From NCBI GenBank assembly GCA_934702375.1, contig CAKUYE010000014.1, forward strand, positions 3,663 to 67,662: 64,000 bases of DNA, given 5' to 3'. Source of the stretch: an uncultured Bacillota bacterium (GTDB lineage Bacteria; Bacillota; Dehalobacteriia; UBA7702). Below the pieces are notes generated by a model. It was not told where the DNA came from and did no database searches. It saw nothing but the letters and a program-made list of their open reading frames with translations. The translations under genes were made by a program, and so were the position numbers. This document shows positions 8,577 through 16,817 of this stretch, piece by piece. Positions within the stretch are counted from its first letter, which is position 1; each line of letters begins with the position of its first letter.

Positions 8577-9566
8577 ATGCTAAGTAAAGAATTGACACTT
8601 GATCTGGTACGTGTAACAGAAGCTGCCGCATTGGGCAGCGGACGTTGGATCGGTAAAGGGCAAAAGAACGAGGCCGACGGCGCTGCCGTTCGCGGTATGC
8701 GCACGGCTTTTGACACGGTTCCCATTCGCGGCACCGTGGTCATCGGCGAAGGGGAAATGGATGAAGCCCCGATGCTCTATATCGGAGAAAAGGTTGGCTG
8801 CGGCACGGAGCATGATCCCGAAGTGGATATTGCCGTAGACCCTCTGGAAGGTACCAATCTTTGTGCAAAAAATGCCCCCAGCGCCATTGCGGTCTTTGCC
8901 GCTGCCGAAGGCGGCAATCTGCTGAAAGCGCCGGATATGTATATGGAAAAGGTCTGCTGCGGTCCTGCCGGCAAAGGTCTTATCAGCATTGAAGCTTCGG
9001 TCACGGAAAATGTGACGGCCTATGCCAAGGCTGCCGGAAAGGATCTTTCCGAAGTCAACGTGGTTGTTCTTGACCGCGAACGGCATCAGGGGATCATTAA
9101 CGAATTGAGAGCCTGCGGCTGCCGTGTACAGCTGATCACTGACGGTGATGTTGCTCCTGCCGTAGCCTGCGGTTTGCCCCATACCGGCATCGACATGGTT
9201 TACGGTACCGGCGGTGCTCCCGAAGGTGTGATCGCTGCTGCCGCGTTGAAATGCCTTGGCGGTGATATGCAGGGACGTCTCTGGCCCGAAGATGATGAAG
9301 ATCGGGAAAGAATGGCCAAAATGGGCATCCCCGACGACAACAAAGTTCTGACCATGGAAGACCTTGCCAAAGGGGATGATGTGTTCTTTGCCGCTACCGG
9401 CATTACCTCCGGTTCGCTTTTGAAAGGAATTACCTACGAAGGGAACAAGGCTACCACCTATTCCATCATTCTTCGTTCCAAAACCGGCACCGTCCGCTAC
9501 ATTGAAACGATCCATGATTACAGCAAAAAACCGATGATCGACAAGATCGATATTGATAATCCGTGA
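8577..9566 (+). CDS. glpX: Class II fructose-1,6-bisphosphatase
   Basis: A 329-aa GlpX-type phosphatase that hydrolyses fructose 1,6-bisphosphate to fructose 6-phosphate in gluconeogenesis. Family motifs seen are ALGSGRWIGKGQKNEADGAAV, GEGEMDEAPML and the metal-binding DPLEGT. AGGAG precedes ATG 8577. Its TGA overlaps the start of the next gene, so the two are translationally coupled. Confidence 0.96.
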   Translation: MLSKELTLDLVRVTEAAALGSGRWIGKGQKNEADGAAVRGMRTAFDTVPIRGTVVIGEGEMDEAPMLYIGEKVGCGTEHDPEVDIAVDPLEGTNLCAKNAPSAIAVFAAAEGGNLLKAPDMYMEKVCCGPAGKGLISIEASVTENVTAYAKAAGKDLSEVNVVVLDRERHQGIINELRACGCRVQLITDGDVAPAVACGLPHTGIDMVYGTGGAPEGVIAAAALKCLGGDMQGRLWPEDDEDRERMAKMGIPDDNKVLTMEDLAKGDDVFFAATGITSGSLLKGITYEGNKATTYSIILRSKTGTVRYIETIHDYSKKPMIDKIDIDNP

Positions 9567-10801
9567 TGAGACCGATTTATACGAATAAAAACGGCGATCT
9601 GCTTTTTGACCGCCATCATCATGCCGTAGCAGCCCGGGGCAACGAGATCCTGGCTGCTGCGGATTATATCCCCATGCCCAAAGGAGCCACCTTTGCTGCC
9701 ATGCCCGGGCGGGTTCCTCTGGTGGCCGATGACCGGGGTCAGGTTCATGCCGGGATAGGCACTGCCGTAGCGGTGCTGCTGCCCCAGGGCTTTACTCGCA
9801 CGCTGCTGCCGGCTACAAAGACCGTTGGCGGTCCCGATGTATTGCCTCTGCTGGGCTATACCGCTGCGGCAATGAAAAACGGCAAGGTTTATGTGGCGGC
9901 AAAACAAACTGATGAACATCGTATTTGGCACCCGGAGCATTACAATACCCCGGATCTGCCGGAACGCATTGCTAAGGTGAAAAAGGCATTGAAAGGAAAC
10001 CGCATTGTAGACCAGCTGGCCCATTGTTCCCTGGAATACGGCTGTTTTACGGCTCAAAACCTGTTCTATCGCCGTTGGGAAGGGGGCTTGCCCGTTTCCC
10101 GCAGCTGCAATGCCCGGTGCATCGGCTGTATTTCCGAGCAGGAGTCGGAGTGTTGTCCTTCGGCTCAGGGGCGGTTGAGCTTTTCTCCGACGGTACGGGA
10201 AATTGCCGAAGTCGGTACGTTCCATCTTGGGGGTAAGAAAAAGGATAATATCATCAGCTTTGGCCAGGGCTGTGAAGGGGAGCCTTCTTTGGAAGCCGAT
10301 AAGATCGCCAAAGCCATTGGTGTGATTCGCCGCAATACCGCTGCCGGTACCGTGAATATGAATACCAATGCCGGTCATACCGACTGTATTCGTAAGATCG
10401 TGGATGCCGGTATCGACACCCTTCGGGTTAGTATCTTTTCGGCGATTCCGGAGCATTACGACCGTTACTATCGGCCGCGAAATTACAGCTTGGCCGATGT
10501 GGAAGCCTCCATTCGCTATGGAGTGGAACACGGGGTTTATGTCTCCCTGAATCTTTTGGCTTTTCCCGGTTTTACCGATCGCAAGGAGGAGATCGATGCC
10601 CTTTGCGCTCTCATTGACCGGACAGGCCTGCAAAAAGTCCAGATCCGCAATCTTAATATTGACTGCGATTATTTTTACGAACAATGTCATTTTGAAAAGG
10701 AAAAAAGTGAAGGTATGGATCAGCTGATCGCTGCGTTTCACCGGGTCGGCGTTGCCGTAGGCAACTACAGCCGCCCCAAAGATAAAGCCGACAGAAAGTA
10801 A
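9566..10801 (+). CDS. Radical SAM protein of unknown function
   Basis: A 411-aa protein with the radical SAM cluster motif C-x3-C-x2-C at Cys181, Cys185 and Cys188 (SRSCNARCIGC), then SFGQGCEGEP and the barrel strands NMNTNAG and LRVSIFSA. About 175 residues precede the cluster. Extra cysteines (SECCP) follow it. ATG 9566 overlaps the glpX stop by one base; GTG 9563 is an alternative. It occupies the place where rho is often found in this gene cluster. The reaction is unknown. Confidence 0.85.
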   Translation: MRPIYTNKNGDLLFDRHHHAVAARGNEILAAADYIPMPKGATFAAMPGRVPLVADDRGQVHAGIGTAVAVLLPQGFTRTLLPATKTVGGPDVLPLLGYTAAAMKNGKVYVAAKQTDEHRIWHPEHYNTPDLPERIAKVKKALKGNRIVDQLAHCSLEYGCFTAQNLFYRRWEGGLPVSRSCNARCIGCISEQESECCPSAQGRLSFSPTVREIAEVGTFHLGGKKKDNIISFGQGCEGEPSLEADKIAKAIGVIRRNTAAGTVNMNTNAGHTDCIRKIVDAGIDTLRVSIFSAIPEHYDRYYRPRNYSLADVEASIRYGVEHGVYVSLNLLAFPGFTDRKEEIDALCALIDRTGLQKVQIRNLNIDCDYFYEQCHFEKEKSEGMDQLIAAFHRVGVAVGNYSRPKDKADRK

Positions 10802-10853
10802 AGGCGTTTTGAAAATTTTTTTCGGAAAACAGGAAAAAAGTTTTCAAAAACAG

Positions 10854-10882
10854 TTGATTTTACGAAGGTCTTGTGTTATAAT
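10854..10882 (+). promoter_or_regulatory. Sigma-A promoter of rpmE
   Basis: TTGATT (10854-10859), a 17-nt spacer and TATAAT (10877-10882), about 45 nt before the rpmE start. Confidence 0.8.
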
Positions 10883-10929
10883 TATCTACGCGCGAAAAAT
10901 GATGTCATACCGGAAGTGAGGTGAAAGGT

Positions 10930-11133
10930 ATGAAAAAAGGCATTCATCCGAAATATGAAGAAGTTGAAATTACTTGTGCTTGTGGTAACAAATTCACCAC
11001 AAAATCCACGAAGAAGGATATCAAAGTGGAAGTTTGTTCCCAGTGCCATCCCTTCTATACCGGTAGCAGACGTTTCTTGGTTGAAGAAGGCGGCCGTGTT
11101 GACAAGTTCAAGAAAAAATACGGTCTTCAATAA
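10930..11133 (+). CDS. rpmE: 50S ribosomal protein L31 (zinc type)
   Basis: A 67-aa L31 protein (MKKGIHPKYEEVEITCACGNKF). CACG and CSQC supply the zinc-binding cysteines of the C+ form; HPFYTGSRR is the family signature. ATG 10930 is chosen over GTG 10921 because GAGGTG lies just upstream. It has its own promoter and terminator. Confidence 0.97.
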   Translation: MKKGIHPKYEEVEITCACGNKFTTKSTKKDIKVEVCSQCHPFYTGSRRFLVEEGGRVDKFKKKYGLQ

Positions 11134-11145
11134 AAAAACAGTGAA

Positions 11146-11170
11146 ACAGAGCCTCAGGCTCTGTTTTTTA
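11146..11170 (+). terminator. Intrinsic terminator after rpmE
   Basis: CAGAGCC pairs with GGCTCTG around a TCA loop, followed by six T. The DUF1385 gene starts 37 nt further on, so read-through or a second promoter must serve it. Confidence 0.85.
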
Positions 11171-11206
11171 CTATACCCGGTTTTTTTACCAAACAAAGGA
11201 GGTTCT

Positions 11207-12175
11207 ATGAAAAAACCGTTTTACTATGGCGGTCAGGCGGTGATCGAAGGCGTGATGATGATGGGCCCCAAGGGCTACGCCATCTCGGTGCGCCGTCCCG
11301 ATCAATCCATTGTGACCCGAAAGGAAGGACACCATTCCATTAAGGAAAAATGGGGATTTTTAAAGTGGCCTGTCATTCGCGGCTTTGTCAATCTTATTGA
11401 AATGCTTATTTTAGGGATGTCCACCATCACCTGGTCGGCGAATCAAGCCGGCGAGGAAGAAGAGGAGCTTTCCGGGAAGGAAATGGCTCTGGCCATCGGT
11501 ATTTCCTGTGTGGCGGTGATCGGTCTGTTTTTGGTGCTTCCTGCCTGGCTGGGCACGTGGCTTCATCCTTATATCGGTGATTTTGGCCGCAGCTTTTTAG
11601 AAGGTGTGATCCGTATTGCCGTATTCCTTATTTATCTGCTTTGCATTCGTCGTATGGAGGATATTCTGCGGGTATTCCAGTATCATGGTGCGGAGCACAA
11701 GACCATCAACTGCTATGAAGCCGGTGCGCCTTTGACCCCGGAAAGCGCCGCCAAATATTCTACCCGGCACCTTCGTTGTGGTACCAGCTTTGTTTTAATG
11801 GTGATGATTGTGATGATCATTATCTTTACCTTTGTTGGTCAAACGGAAACGGTTTGGGCCAGAGTGCTGATTAAGTTTCTCTGTATGCCCTTTGTGGCGG
11901 GGTTGACTTATGAATTTACCCGTTGGTCGGCACGGCATTGTGAAAATCCTGTCGTTCGCATCCTCATCACCCCGGGGTTGTGGCTTCAGGGATTAACCAC
12001 CGAGGAACCGGATCTCGGCCAGCTGGAAGTGGCTATCCGTTCCTTAAAAGCGGTGATTCCCGACTATGCCGCGACGCATCCCGAGGAAGAGCCGATCCTT
12101 GATTTTCGTGAAATCGAAGCGGTGGCTCCCGCAGAACCCGAAGAATCCGGAGAGACCGAACCGCAGCTTTCCTGA
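11207..12175 (+). CDS. DUF1385 (YqhQ-like) membrane protein
   Basis: A 322-aa protein of the DUF1385/COG3872 family, found next to rpmE and prfA in many Firmicutes. It begins MKKPFYYGGQAVIEGVMMMGP, carries about four transmembrane helices, and has the conserved cytoplasmic segment FQYHGAEHKTINCYEAG. A longer in-frame reading from 10955 runs antisense-free through rpmE in another frame and is rejected; AAAGGAGG precedes ATG 11207. The function is unknown. Confidence 0.93.
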   Translation: MKKPFYYGGQAVIEGVMMMGPKGYAISVRRPDQSIVTRKEGHHSIKEKWGFLKWPVIRGFVNLIEMLILGMSTITWSANQAGEEEEELSGKEMALAIGISCVAVIGLFLVLPAWLGTWLHPYIGDFGRSFLEGVIRIAVFLIYLLCIRRMEDILRVFQYHGAEHKTINCYEAGAPLTPESAAKYSTRHLRCGTSFVLMVMIVMIIIFTFVGQTETVWARVLIKFLCMPFVAGLTYEFTRWSARHCENPVVRILITPGLWLQGLTTEEPDLGQLEVAIRSLKAVIPDYAATHPEEEPILDFREIEAVAPAEPEESGETEPQLS

Positions 12176-12214
12176 ATCGCTGTATTGTTATGAATAAAAG
12201 GAGAACAATATTCA

Positions 12215-13288
12215 ATGTTTGATAAACTGGCACAATTGGAAAAACGATACGAGGAGCTTTCCTTGCGGATCAGCGATCCTGAGGTCATTGCCAATCAGGT
12301 CGAATGGAAAAAAGATATTATGGCCCACTCGGAGCTGGAAGATATTGTCGAAGGCTATCGTACCTATAAAAAACTGAAAGAGGAGTACGACGGCGATATG
12401 GAGCTTTTGGCCGAAGAGGACGATCCGGAAATGAAAGCCCTTGCCGAGGAAGAAGCTCAAGCTTTAAAAGAACAGCTGCATGAGTGGGAGGAAAAGCTCA
12501 AGGTGTTGCTGCTGCCCAAAGACCCCAACGATACAAAAAATGCTATCGTTGAGATTCGCGCCGCCATCGGCGGGGATGAAGCCGCCCTTTTTGCCCACGA
12601 TCTTTATAAAATGTACTCTCGCTATGCCGAAAAACAGGGCTGGAAGCTGGAAGTGATGAGCAGCAACTTTACGGATATCGGCGGAATCAAGGAAATCATT
12701 TGCCTGATCTCCGGGAAAAATGCCTACAGCCGCCTGAAATACGAAAGCGGTGTTCACCGTGTTCAGCGTGTTCCCGATACCGAAACCCAGGGGCGTGTTC
12801 ATACCTCGGCAGCCACCGTTGCGGTGATGCCCGAAGCCGAGGAAGTGGAAGTGGAAATTGGCCCCAACGACGTCAAAACCGATGTTTTTTGCGCCAGCGG
12901 CCCCGGCGGGCAGTGCGTCAATACCACCCAGAGTGCTGTGCGCCTTACCCACCTGCCCACGGGTATTGTTGTTTCCTGTCAGGATGAAAAGAGCCAGCTC
13001 CGTAATAAGGAAAAGGCCATGAAGATCCTTCGTGCCCGTATTTACGAGGTGATGCAGCAGGAGCAGCAGGGGGATATTTCCTCCAAGCGGAAAAGCATGG
13101 TGGGCAGCGGTGAACGCAGTGAGCGCATCCGCACCTACAACTTCCCGCAGGGCCGTGTGACGGATCATCGTATCGGTCTGACCCTCCACCGTTTGGATAG
13201 CATTTTGGAAGGGAATATTGATGAGATCATCGATGCTCTGATTCGGGATGAACAGGTGAAGCTCTTAAAAGAAGGAGTCGAAGAATAA
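12215..13288 (+). CDS. prfA: Peptide chain release factor 1
   Basis: A 357-aa RF1 that terminates translation at UAA and UAG. Visible are the N-terminal coiled segment, REAIGGDEAALFA-type motif (RAAIGGDEAALFAHDL) and the catalytic GGQ within GPGGQCVNTTQSAVRLTH. The family more often has Ser after GGQ; here it is Cys. Length and collinearity are normal. It lies one base from prmC, which encodes the enzyme that methylates the GGQ glutamine. Confidence 0.97.
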   Translation: MFDKLAQLEKRYEELSLRISDPEVIANQVEWKKDIMAHSELEDIVEGYRTYKKLKEEYDGDMELLAEEDDPEMKALAEEEAQALKEQLHEWEEKLKVLLLPKDPNDTKNAIVEIRAAIGGDEAALFAHDLYKMYSRYAEKQGWKLEVMSSNFTDIGGIKEIICLISGKNAYSRLKYESGVHRVQRVPDTETQGRVHTSAATVAVMPEAEEVEVEIGPNDVKTDVFCASGPGGQCVNTTQSAVRLTHLPTGIVVSCQDEKSQLRNKEKAMKILRARIYEVMQQEQQGDISSKRKSMVGSGERSERIRTYNFPQGRVTDHRIGLTLHRLDSILEGNIDEIIDALIRDEQVKLLKEGVEE

Positions 13289-13289
13289 A

Positions 13290-14120
13290 ATGTCTATGAC
13301 CTACCGCGAACTCCGCCTTTGGCTGCGTCAGGAGCTTTCTGACCGGGAAAATCTCGATCAGGAGATCCGTTGGCTCATCGAAGCATTTTCCGGCAAAAAT
13401 TTCCTTGATATTGGGCCGGAGGAAGAAGTTTCACGGCCGGTTTTCTACGAAAAGGCCGTGAAGCGTTTGCAGCATCACGAGCCTTTTCAGTATGTTGTGG
13501 GTTCTCAGGAATTTTACGGCGGTGTTTTTCTTGTCACTCCTGCGGTGCTGGTGCCTCGGCCCGAAACGGAGCTTTTGGTGGAGGAAGCCCTTCGCTGGGC
13601 AAAGGGAAGAGATGCTTTGGAAATTTTGGATCTTTGTACCGGCTCCGGCTGTATCGGAATCTCTCTGGCTAGGGAGACCGAAAGCCCTGTTCTCGCCATT
13701 GACATCTCCGAGGATGCCCTAAAGGTGGCAGAAAAAAATAACGCTCTTAACGGGACGGCGGTGGATTTTCGTTACAGCGACCTGTTTTACCATATCCCCA
13801 AAGAGCGCACCTTTGATTTGATCACAGCCAATCCGCCCTATTTGACCCAACAGGAAATGAAAGAGATCCCTTTGGAAGTGACCCACGAACCTTGGATCGC
13901 TCTGGACGGCGGACCCAACGGCCTTTTTGCCATTGAGCGCATTTTAAAGGAGCTTGACCAACGGCTGAATCCCGGCGGCTTGTTCCTTATGGAAATTGGC
14001 GAAGGGCAGGGGAATGTTACCTTGGCTTTGGCGGAAAAATATGACCTCCCCGGTGCGAAAATCCTGAAAGACCTCAACGAAAAAGATCGCATCTTCTGCT
14101 GGGAAAAAAAAAGTGAATAA
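13290..14120 (+). CDS. prmC: Release factor glutamine methyltransferase
   Basis: A 276-aa SAM-dependent enzyme that N5-methylates the GGQ glutamine of RF1/RF2. An N-terminal helical domain is followed by the methyltransferase fold with ILDLCTGSGCIGI and the catalytic NPPY at residues 181-184. It starts one base after the prfA stop, so the substrate and modifying enzyme genes are coupled. Confidence 0.96.
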   Translation: MSMTYRELRLWLRQELSDRENLDQEIRWLIEAFSGKNFLDIGPEEEVSRPVFYEKAVKRLQHHEPFQYVVGSQEFYGGVFLVTPAVLVPRPETELLVEEALRWAKGRDALEILDLCTGSGCIGISLARETESPVLAIDISEDALKVAEKNNALNGTAVDFRYSDLFYHIPKERTFDLITANPPYLTQQEMKEIPLEVTHEPWIALDGGPNGLFAIERILKELDQRLNPGGLFLMEIGEGQGNVTLALAEKYDLPGAKILKDLNEKDRIFCWEKKSE

Positions 14121-14132
14121 AGACGTAAATCC

Positions 14133-14160
14133 GGCAGCCTCAAAGGCTGCCTTTTTTGTT
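14133..14160 (+). terminator. Intrinsic terminator after prmC
   Basis: GGCAGCCT (14133-14140) pairs with AGGCTGCC (14144-14151), followed by six T. Confidence 0.93.
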
Positions 14161-14335
14161 TGGTAATTTATTGTTGAACAAATTATTCAACAATCTGTAG
14201 AATATTTTGCTGTCAAGTGTTATTTATGACAATAGGAATGTTAATTTTGACATCCATCCTGAAAAATAGGGTTGTTTTATGTTGTTTCTATGATTTTAAA
14301 TCCGTAAATCACGACAATTTATTTTTTTTGTAACA
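14161..14335. other. AT-rich intergenic stretch with an inverted repeat
   Basis: No gene is seen. ATTGTTGAA (14170-14178) and TTCAACAAT (14186-14194) form a perfect 9-bp inverted repeat with a 7-nt centre, a possible operator. The rest is AT-rich and unremarkable. Confidence 0.4.
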
Positions 14336-14364
14336 TTGACACATTCGCTCATAAAATATATAAT
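14336..14364 (+). promoter_or_regulatory. Consensus sigma-A promoter of the membrane-protein trio
   Basis: TTGACA (14336-14341), a 17-nt spacer and TATAAT (14359-14364): a perfect consensus promoter 66 nt before ATG 14430. Confidence 0.88.
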
Positions 14365-14429
14365 ATATGCAAAGGAAATATTACAATTGTTTTAAAATTG
14401 AAAATGTAATTTATAAAGGAAGTGGTCTT

Positions 14430-15126
14430 ATGAAACGTCAACGATGGATTCTTGGAATATTGGCTTTGCTTCCTCTGATTTTTCCTTTTGGTTATTGCGA
14501 TAGCCCGTTTTTACCTCCATTCCTAGTGGGCAATAATTGTGATGGTACTATCTTTGTGTTGCTGGTTGTTGTTTTTGGTATGGTCATGCTGCCCTATTGG
14601 TGCTTCCTCGGCATTTTATCCGGCCATTGGTTCCCTCATAGCAAAAAGACTGTACTTTTCTGCAATTTGCCGATTCTCTTCAATGCCGTTGCCGAGATTC
14701 TTTATTATGCTTTTTTTGCCTTTTGCTCTTTTACGCTTAGGGTGGTTTGTGCAGGCGACAATATTGTACGAGCATCCTCAGGCTATGCATGGTCTGCTTG
14801 GTCTGAGAAATGGATATTTCTGGGGCAACTTTCTCTATATCGGTGTGGTGATGGTTTATATTTACGTCCTTTTTCGCCAGGATTATACTGGGCTGCGACT
14901 TCTCTGGTTGGCTCTGCCGTTGTTTTGCTTTGCCTTTCTCTCCTTGCCGCCGGCAGAAACAGATTATAATTTTGTGGTTCAACGCTTTGCGATTTGGAAG
15001 CTTTGGCACAGCTATGCCCTCTCCTACGTGATGTTTTTCTCCTATGTGATTTGCCTTGTCAAGGGCATCGTAGAAACGATAAAGACCCGGCGCAAACCAA
15101 AGCCGGAAACATGGGCTGAGGAATGA
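14430..15126 (+). CDS. Tandem paralogous membrane protein 1, apparently frameshifted
   Basis: The first frame (14430-14969) opens MKRQRWILGILALLPLIFPFGYCD and shares with the next two genes a PYW-x3-G segment and the NLPILFNAVAEILYY helix. After about residue 100 that frame loses membrane character. From about 14720 another frame to 15126 continues with clear helices (GNFLYIGVVMVYIYVLF, HSYALSYVMFFSYVICLV) and a basic tail. The switch falls near a T7 run (about 14711-14717). A joined product would be about 232 aa with five or six helices. AAGGAAG precedes ATG 14430. No family recognised. Confidence 0.6.
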
Positions 15127-15153
15127 TTGCTTAAAAACGAAAGGGGGCTTCTC

Positions 15154-15696
15154 ATGAAGATTCGTCAAAAGCTGCTTTTGATTCTTTTGGTATTGCTGCC
15201 GGCAGCCATTCCCTTTGGCTGTTGTGAGTATTATCTTTTGCCGGAGGTATTTTCCGTGGGAGAGAACGGCATCGATACCGAAACCATCGCTTTTATGACG
15301 ATCCTTTTTTCCGTTGTGGTCATACCATATTGGACGATGGTGGGGGTATTGGCCGGGCGATGGCTCGGGATATTTCGAAAGGCTTTTTTCCTCTGTAATC
15401 TGCCCATCTTTTTCAATGGTGTTGCTGAGCTGATCTATTTCGGTGCTCTCGGCAGGAAACAGGGAACGAATCCGATCCTTGAGTTTATCATTGGTTCTCA
15501 TCTGGATAAATTCAATGTGAAGTGGAATTTGTGGGGAGGGTTTTACGAAGCATTGCCCTCGATGTTCCAAAGTATAGAGGCAGTGATCCTCATCGATATG
15601 GCTATATTTCTCGGTTTTTTTGCTCTTGGCTGTTCGATTACTTGTATACCAAAGAAGATATCGCCGAAAAAGTTTTCCGTTCGGGAGGAGGTATGA
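15154..15696 (+). CDS. Tandem paralogous membrane protein 2
   Basis: A 180-aa hydrophobic protein with a signal-like first helix (LLLILLVLLPAAIPFGCCEYY) and about four helices. It shares with its neighbours the sequence PYW-x3-GxLAGRW, LCNLPIFFNGVAELIYF and IIGSHLDK. AAAGGGGG lies upstream of ATG 15154. It is part of a three-gene tandem array. Function unknown. Confidence 0.7.
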   Translation: MKIRQKLLLILLVLLPAAIPFGCCEYYLLPEVFSVGENGIDTETIAFMTILFSVVVIPYWTMVGVLAGRWLGIFRKAFFLCNLPIFFNGVAELIYFGALGRKQGTNPILEFIIGSHLDKFNVKWNLWGGFYEALPSMFQSIEAVILIDMAIFLGFFALGCSITCIPKKISPKKFSVREEV

Positions 15697-15699
15697 CTT

Positions 15700-16194
15700 A
15701 TGACCGGTAAAGATAAGCTGTTTTTAGCGATCCTTGTGGTGTTGCCCTTTTTCATCCCCTTGGAAAGCCGCTGTGGAATTATGAGTCCCTTTACCTCAAA
15801 TCCCAATGCGGAGATGGATATTGCTACGGTTTTATATCTCTGGTGCACGGTGTTATTTCCTTTTTACTGGTGTTTTGTTGGTGTGATGTTTGCCCGACGG
15901 ATCTATAACCTGTCCAAAGCTCTGATTTTGGCGAATATCCCGGTATGGATGAATGTTGTTGAAGCGCTGATATACTTTGTTTTTTTGAAAGTGCCTTCAG
16001 GTGCTTATCCCTGGATTGAGTATATTATCGGTTCTCATTTGGATAAAGCAAATTTCTTTGTCCTTTTTGATATGGAGTATCTCCCGGGCAGCCTGCTCTT
16101 TTCTCTCGGCGCTGTTCTCGTCTGTTTCCTCCTTGGCTATGGTCTGCGGCGCAGTTGGGAGCTGCTGTCTAAGGGGAGAATCCCGGTATCCTGA
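15700..16194 (+). CDS. Tandem paralogous membrane protein 3
   Basis: A 164-aa paralogue of the two preceding genes, with LFLAILVVLPFFIPLESRCG, FYWCFVGVMFARRIY, ANIPVWMNVVEALIYF and the shared IIGSHLDKAN near the third loop. About four transmembrane helices. GGGAGGAGG precedes ATG 15700, four bases after the stop of the previous gene. Function unknown; probably arose by tandem duplication. Confidence 0.7.
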   Translation: MTGKDKLFLAILVVLPFFIPLESRCGIMSPFTSNPNAEMDIATVLYLWCTVLFPFYWCFVGVMFARRIYNLSKALILANIPVWMNVVEALIYFVFLKVPSGAYPWIEYIIGSHLDKANFFVLFDMEYLPGSLLFSLGAVLVCFLLGYGLRRSWELLSKGRIPVS

Positions 16195-16200
16195 TGGTAA

Positions 16201-16236
16201 AAACCGCCGTCCGTATTTTTTACGGCACGGCGGTTT
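16201..16236. terminator. Bidirectional hairpin between convergent genes
   Basis: AAACCGCCGT (16201-16210) pairs with ACGGCGGTTT (16227-16236), with an inner CCGTA/TACGG stem. It separates the membrane-protein trio from the convergent XRE gene and may serve both strands. Confidence 0.75.
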
Positions 16237-16240
16237 CCCT

Positions 16241-16447
16241 TTACTCTTCTTCTATGATTTCAAATAGCTCGTTGGGTGTGCAATCCAACAGCAGGCAGAG
16301 GGTTTCAATATTTTCATAGCGGATGGATTTTGTTTCGTTGTTGACCATGCGGTTGAAATTCTGATAGCTCATGCCCAGCTGCTTGTAGAGCCAATACTTT
16401 GTTTTGCCTTTTTTCTCCAATAATTCCAGAGCGCGTAATCGAATCAT
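16241..16447 (-). CDS. Small XRE/Cro-type helix-turn-helix regulator
   Basis: A 68-aa single-domain DNA-binding protein: MIRLRALELLEKKGKTKYWLYKQLGMSYQNF is a Cro/C1 helix-turn-helix and the rest is typical of the YozG-like group (NIETLCLLLDCTPNELF). It is divergent from the Cys-rich gene at 16558, with a perfect 36-bp palindrome in between, so it may repress that promoter and perhaps its own. Confidence 0.88.
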   Translation of the reverse strand: MIRLRALELLEKKGKTKYWLYKQLGMSYQNFNRMVNNETKSIRYENIETLCLLLDCTPNELFEIIEEE

Positions 16448-16500
16448 AAGTCATTTCTCCATATCTCACGTATTGATTAGATGATATCTTATGATTCCTC

Positions 16501-16542
16501 TTTACATATAGACTAATACATTATATAATGTATTAGTCTATA
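16501..16542 (+). promoter_or_regulatory. Sigma-A promoter embedded in a perfect 36-bp palindrome
   Basis: TTTACA (16501-16506), a 17-nt spacer and TATAAT (16524-16529) form a promoter for the gene at 16558. Positions 16507-16542 are a perfect palindrome (half-site TATAGACTAATACATTAT), covering the spacer, the -10 and the start point. This is what an operator for a dimeric repressor would look like; the XRE protein next door is the obvious candidate. Confidence 0.8.
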
Positions 16543-16557
16543 GAATGGAGAGAAAAA

Positions 16558-16743
16558 ATGAAGTGTGATTTAATTCCCGGAAACTATGGCAAAGATTGTC
16601 CCTACAACGGCTTTCATGATGATGAAAAAGGTGAACGAATAGAGTGCTGTTGCGATGAGTATGATTATTATTTATGTTGTGAAGAGGATATTACATGCGA
16701 TAAATGTAGTGAAAGTAGTTGTTTGAAAAAAAGAATATATTAG
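16558..16743 (+). CDS. Cysteine-rich small acidic protein
   Basis: A 61-aa protein with ten cysteines, including CCC, CC and CDKC, many Asp/Glu, and no signal peptide. GGAGAG lies upstream of ATG 16558. Clustered cysteines in a cytoplasmic mini-protein suggest metal binding or a zinc knuckle; I recognise no family. Its promoter carries the 36-bp palindrome and it ends at a strong terminator, so it is probably a one-gene unit. Confidence 0.6.
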   Translation: MKCDLIPGNYGKDCPYNGFHDDEKGERIECCCDEYDYYLCCEEDITCDKCSESSCLKKRIY

Positions 16744-16754
16744 GATTTATAGAA

Positions 16755-16787
16755 AAGGCGCCTCCGCGTATATGCGGAAGCGCCTTC
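16755..16787. terminator. Bidirectional terminator
   Basis: AAGGCGC pairs with GCGCCTT with an inner CCGC/GCGG stem. On the minus strand it is followed by TTTTCT, ending the mttB-MFS operon; on the plus strand it ends the Cys-rich gene. Confidence 0.8.
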
Positions 16788-16817
16788 TGTGTGCAGTTAT
16801 GATGTTTTCGTTATAAA

